Shown here: positions 14,692 to 16,458 of the stretch, piece after piece
Layout: every line of letters begins with the position of its first letter
Numbering within the stretch: position 1 is the stretch's first letter
NCBI GenBank assembly: GCA_964619885.1
Contig: CAZUGA010000061.1
Coordinates: 1-16,458, forward strand
Source of the DNA: CAZUGA01 sp964619885
Lineage (GTDB): Bacteria; Pseudomonadota; Gammaproteobacteria; Methylococcales; UBA1147
Direction: 5' to 3'
DNA length: 16,458 bases
The notes under the pieces: model-generated
Database searches by the model: none
What the model was told of the DNA's origin: nothing
What the model saw: only the letters and a program-made list of their open reading frames with translations
Position numbers and translations under genes: made by a program

Positions 14692-14722
14692 GTTTAAGAC
14701 CCGTACCGCAGTCCGGTGTCAA
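14692..14722 (-). promoter_or_regulatory. MerR operator/promoter of the mer operon
   Basis: Minus strand: -35 TTGACA (14722-14717), dyad CCGGAC-TGCG-GTACGG (14716-14701), three bases GTC, then -10 TTAAAC (14697-14692). The spacer is 19 bp. The classical Gram-negative mer operator is CCGTAC-N4-GTACGG between the same elements, so there is one mismatch in the dyad. This promoter should be repressed and, with Hg(II), activated by a MerR protein. No divergent merR gene lies on the other side, unlike the usual arrangement. Confidence 0.9.
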
Positions 14723-15068
14723 GTCTATTTTGAAAACAATTTTGTTTGTACCTGGTTTCCGGAAATAAACCTCTAAAATCAGTGCGATTTTTTTGGTACT
14801 CCGGTGCAGACAATGTTGATAATACGAAGTGCCACAGAGGTGAACAGTCACATCGTCGAATTTTCGGCTGTGAATGTCGCCTCCGGAGCCCGTTGAAATG
14901 ACTTCAGATCACTGAACGGATTGCAGAAAATAGTCAGCGTTCAGGACTACATTCGTCCGAGCCTAAGGTAAATTTGAGTTGCTCCCACAACGCAGAAGTG
15001 TAAACCTGACCGGTGGTACCCTTAATGATCAGCGGTCAACCCTGATCTACGATCATTCCGCGGGTCGT
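14723..15068. other. Intergenic region upstream of the mer operator; no merR gene seen
   Basis: I see no MerR-like helix-turn-helix coding region on either strand and no frame with a ribosome-binding site. Close to the SCO gene stop there is a nested inverted repeat: AATGATC (15024-15030) with GATCATT (15051-15057), and GATCAG (15027-15032) with CTGATC (15042-15047). It may mark the end of the upstream transcript but has no T tract. The rest appears to hold nothing recognisable. Confidence 0.55.
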
Positions 15069-16022
15069 TTAAGGGACGGTCAATTCTGGTTTGGGTAAAG
15101 ATCGCATCCTTTCCGTTTCTTCGTCGATATAGTCAAGCACCGCTTGTGCTTCCTGCTGATTCAAACGCAGGTTCGGCATCGCTAGATTATTGTATTGTTT
15201 GTACAGCGCCGACGCGATCGGGTCGTTATTTTTTAACATCTGTTCCGGCGCCTTTAACCAGTCGAGTAACCAGCGCTTCTCGCGGTTTCGTGTCACGGCC
15301 AGCAAATCGGGTCCCAGCGCGTCTTCAGGTTCCTTACCCATCAAGGAATGGCAACTGGCGCAGCGCGTGCGAAAAATCTGTTCGCCTCGGGAAAGATCAC
15401 GTAACTTGGGGGCGTGAGAATAATCCTTACCGCGCTGAACTGACGTCCAGTCGGTTAACCAATTGATTAACTGATCCGCCAGTACATGAGGATTTTCGAA
15501 CGGCGATCTTTTCATCCAGCGTCCCGTTGTCTGATTGCCGATAATCATGCTGACATTATGATTATTTGAACCGTCCTGAATCTCTTCTATATATAGGCCA
15601 AGTTTTTTGCGCAGCTGGATAATATCCGAATCCTTACCCGTCAGGAATGTCCAGCGTGCTTTGAATCTGTTCTTATATTCCATCAGTACTTCAGGCGTGT
15701 CATATTCCGGATCGATGCTGATCGAGTAAAAAAATATCTCTTTGCCCAGACGATCACCCAGAATTTTTTGCACCTGAACCAGTTGGGCGGTTTCCAGCGG
15801 ACAGGAATCCGCACAATGCGTATAGATAAAATTGATCATCACAATTTTGTCTTTGATCAAATCATCGAAGAAATAAACGGTTTTTGCTTCCTCGGTCACC
15901 AATGGAACATTCGGGAAATAGTCCGCGCCCCAGGGTGAGGCAGCGTTTATGGAGGGAATACTCCCCGTGAAAAGCACGGCCACCATGAGCAGCCAATGAT
16001 ATTTGTATCTACCGTCTTTCAT
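15069..16022 (-). CDS. SCO1/SenC-family protein fused to a c-type cytochrome domain
   Basis: The 317-residue product starts at ATG 16022 with AGGAG seven bases upstream. Residues 1-28 are a signal peptide (HWLLMVAVLFTG...NAAS). Residues about 35-190 form a thioredoxin-like SCO domain with Cys70/Cys74 in THCADSCPLE and His155 in NNHNVSM, the CxxxC-plus-His copper site of SCO proteins. Residues about 210-305 are a monohaem cytochrome c: CASCH (Cys221, Cys224, His225) and probable axial Met282 in LAMPNLR. SCO proteins deliver copper to, or reduce thiols of, the CuA site of cytochrome oxidase and related copper enzymes. The fused haem suggests an electron input. No oxidase genes are in the window. 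It may be cotranscribed with the upstream partial gene (113 bp apart). Any link to the mer genes is positional only. Confidence 0.92.
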   Translation of the reverse strand: MKDGRYKYHWLLMVAVLFTGSIPSINAASPWGADYFPNVPLVTEEAKTVYFFDDLIKDKIVMINFIYTHCADSCPLETAQLVQVQKILGDRLGKEIFFYSISIDPEYDTPEVLMEYKNRFKARWTFLTGKDSDIIQLRKKLGLYIEEIQDGSNNHNVSMIIGNQTTGRWMKRSPFENPHVLADQLINWLTDWTSVQRGKDYSHAPKLRDLSRGEQIFRTRCASCHSLMGKEPEDALGPDLLAVTRNREKRWLLDWLKAPEQMLKNNDPIASALYKQYNNLAMPNLRLNQQEAQAVLDYIDEETERMRSLPKPELTVP

Positions 16023-16135
16023 ACCAAAGCTCCTAAGCGTTGCAAACGGGGGTCACTTCTAATCGAGCCTGCTGTGAACCATTTTGGATCACCGCAGGCT
16101 TTACGATAAGGCACGATTGCTAATCCACATTGTTG

Positions 16136-16458
16136 CTAGATTTCCTCGTTCTGCTTACTGAGTTGGCGGACCCGGTGGATCGCACTATCCACGGTCATAG
16201 GGGTCGGACAGTTGACCACATGCGGGGAGTTAAGATTATCGAAATCATAATTGTTGGTTCCGATATTCGGAGCGGCCACCGCAGGCGGCCATTCTATGAC
16301 TTCGATGACATCTTCAGATCGCAGTTGTTTAAGCTGCTTTAGGCCTTTAACAACGCCGACACTATCGGTCGCTAGTGTTAACCAGTGCGCAAACCCGATA
16401 TGCCACATGGGACTGTAGTCATCCTCTGGCATGAAGTAAGACGGAATCCCGACTTGAC
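16136..16458 (-). CDS. Unrecognised protein, C-terminal part (5' end beyond the window)
   Basis: The frame is open from the window edge to TAG at 16136, giving about 107 residues. The visible part has aromatic-rich DDYSPMWHIGFAHWLTLA, a lysine/leucine-rich segment (KGLKQLKQLRSEDVIEVIEW), and NSPHVVNCPTPMTVD with a single Cys, ending in a polar tail. YSPxW...VVNCP blocks occur in periplasmic proteins of unknown function found near copper or respiratory proteins. I know the pattern only loosely, so I give no family. It is 113 bp upstream of the SCO-cytochrome gene and on the same strand. Confidence 0.65.
   Translation of the reverse strand, partial: QVGIPSYFMPEDDYSPMWHIGFAHWLTLATDSVGVVKGLKQLKQLRSEDVIEVIEWPPAVAAPNIGTNNYDFDNLNSPHVVNCPTPMTVDSAIHRVRQLSKQNEEI

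Noticed and set aside
14516..14851. Minus frame crossing the mer operator, considered as a merR remnant
   Set aside because: No helix-turn-helix motif, and it runs through the merT promoter and coding region in the wrong phase.

Overview
The window looks like chromosomal DNA of moderate GC from a Gram-negative bacterium, most likely a gammaproteobacterium. Supporting signs are the Gram-negative mercury-operon gene set, signal-peptide proteins suited to a periplasm, a SCO/cytochrome c fusion and a large RHS protein. Species cannot be named from the sequence alone. Every gene called with confidence is on the minus strand, so the window is described here from its right end to its left end.

Right end (about 14.7-16.5 kb): the C-terminal end of a protein I do not recognise, then a secreted SCO1/SenC-type protein fused to a c-type cytochrome domain. 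A spacer of about 340 bp follows.

Mercury region (about 10.0-14.7 kb): a canonical MerR-type operator/promoter, then merT, merP, a merF-like gene, merA, a merD-like regulator, a merC homologue, merB and a 43-aa membrane peptide, closely packed. The merC gene is the main surprise. After a complete MerC part (vicinal Cys20-Cys21 and Cys130/Cys135) it carries a fifth membrane segment and a periplasmic six-cysteine domain that resembles the bufferin-type (BufA2-like) RiPP precursors modified by DUF692/MNIO enzymes.

Bufferin-maturation region (about 7.4-9.8 kb): a second MerR-type operator (9769-9799) with the same 19-bp spacer and a conserved right half-site. It precedes two paralogous small membrane proteins (59 and 41 aa, each with a strong GGAGG site) and then a DUF692/MNIO enzyme gene (bufB-like) overlapping a DUF2063 partner gene (bufC-like). 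No stand-alone precursor gene is visible next to bufBC, so the MerC fusion 2 kb away is the obvious candidate substrate. My reading (inference): this is a mercury-induced system in which a membrane-anchored, post-translationally modified bufferin domain, attached to the mercury transporter, binds metal in the periplasm. The reductase MerA and lyase MerB supply the classical detoxification chemistry.

Left part (about 1-7.2 kb): a tyrosine recombinase, a minus-strand terminator with a TTCG tetraloop, a NYN-domain nuclease-like gene, a repeat-bearing intergenic region, and a secreted RHS/YD-repeat protein of about 1,400 residues. The RHS protein stops after two tandem Ig-like modules. Ten bases later a second gene with its own signal peptide begins and supplies the missing RHS-associated core motif, so the RHS polypeptide is naturally split in two. 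This part looks like an accessory, recombination-active segment.
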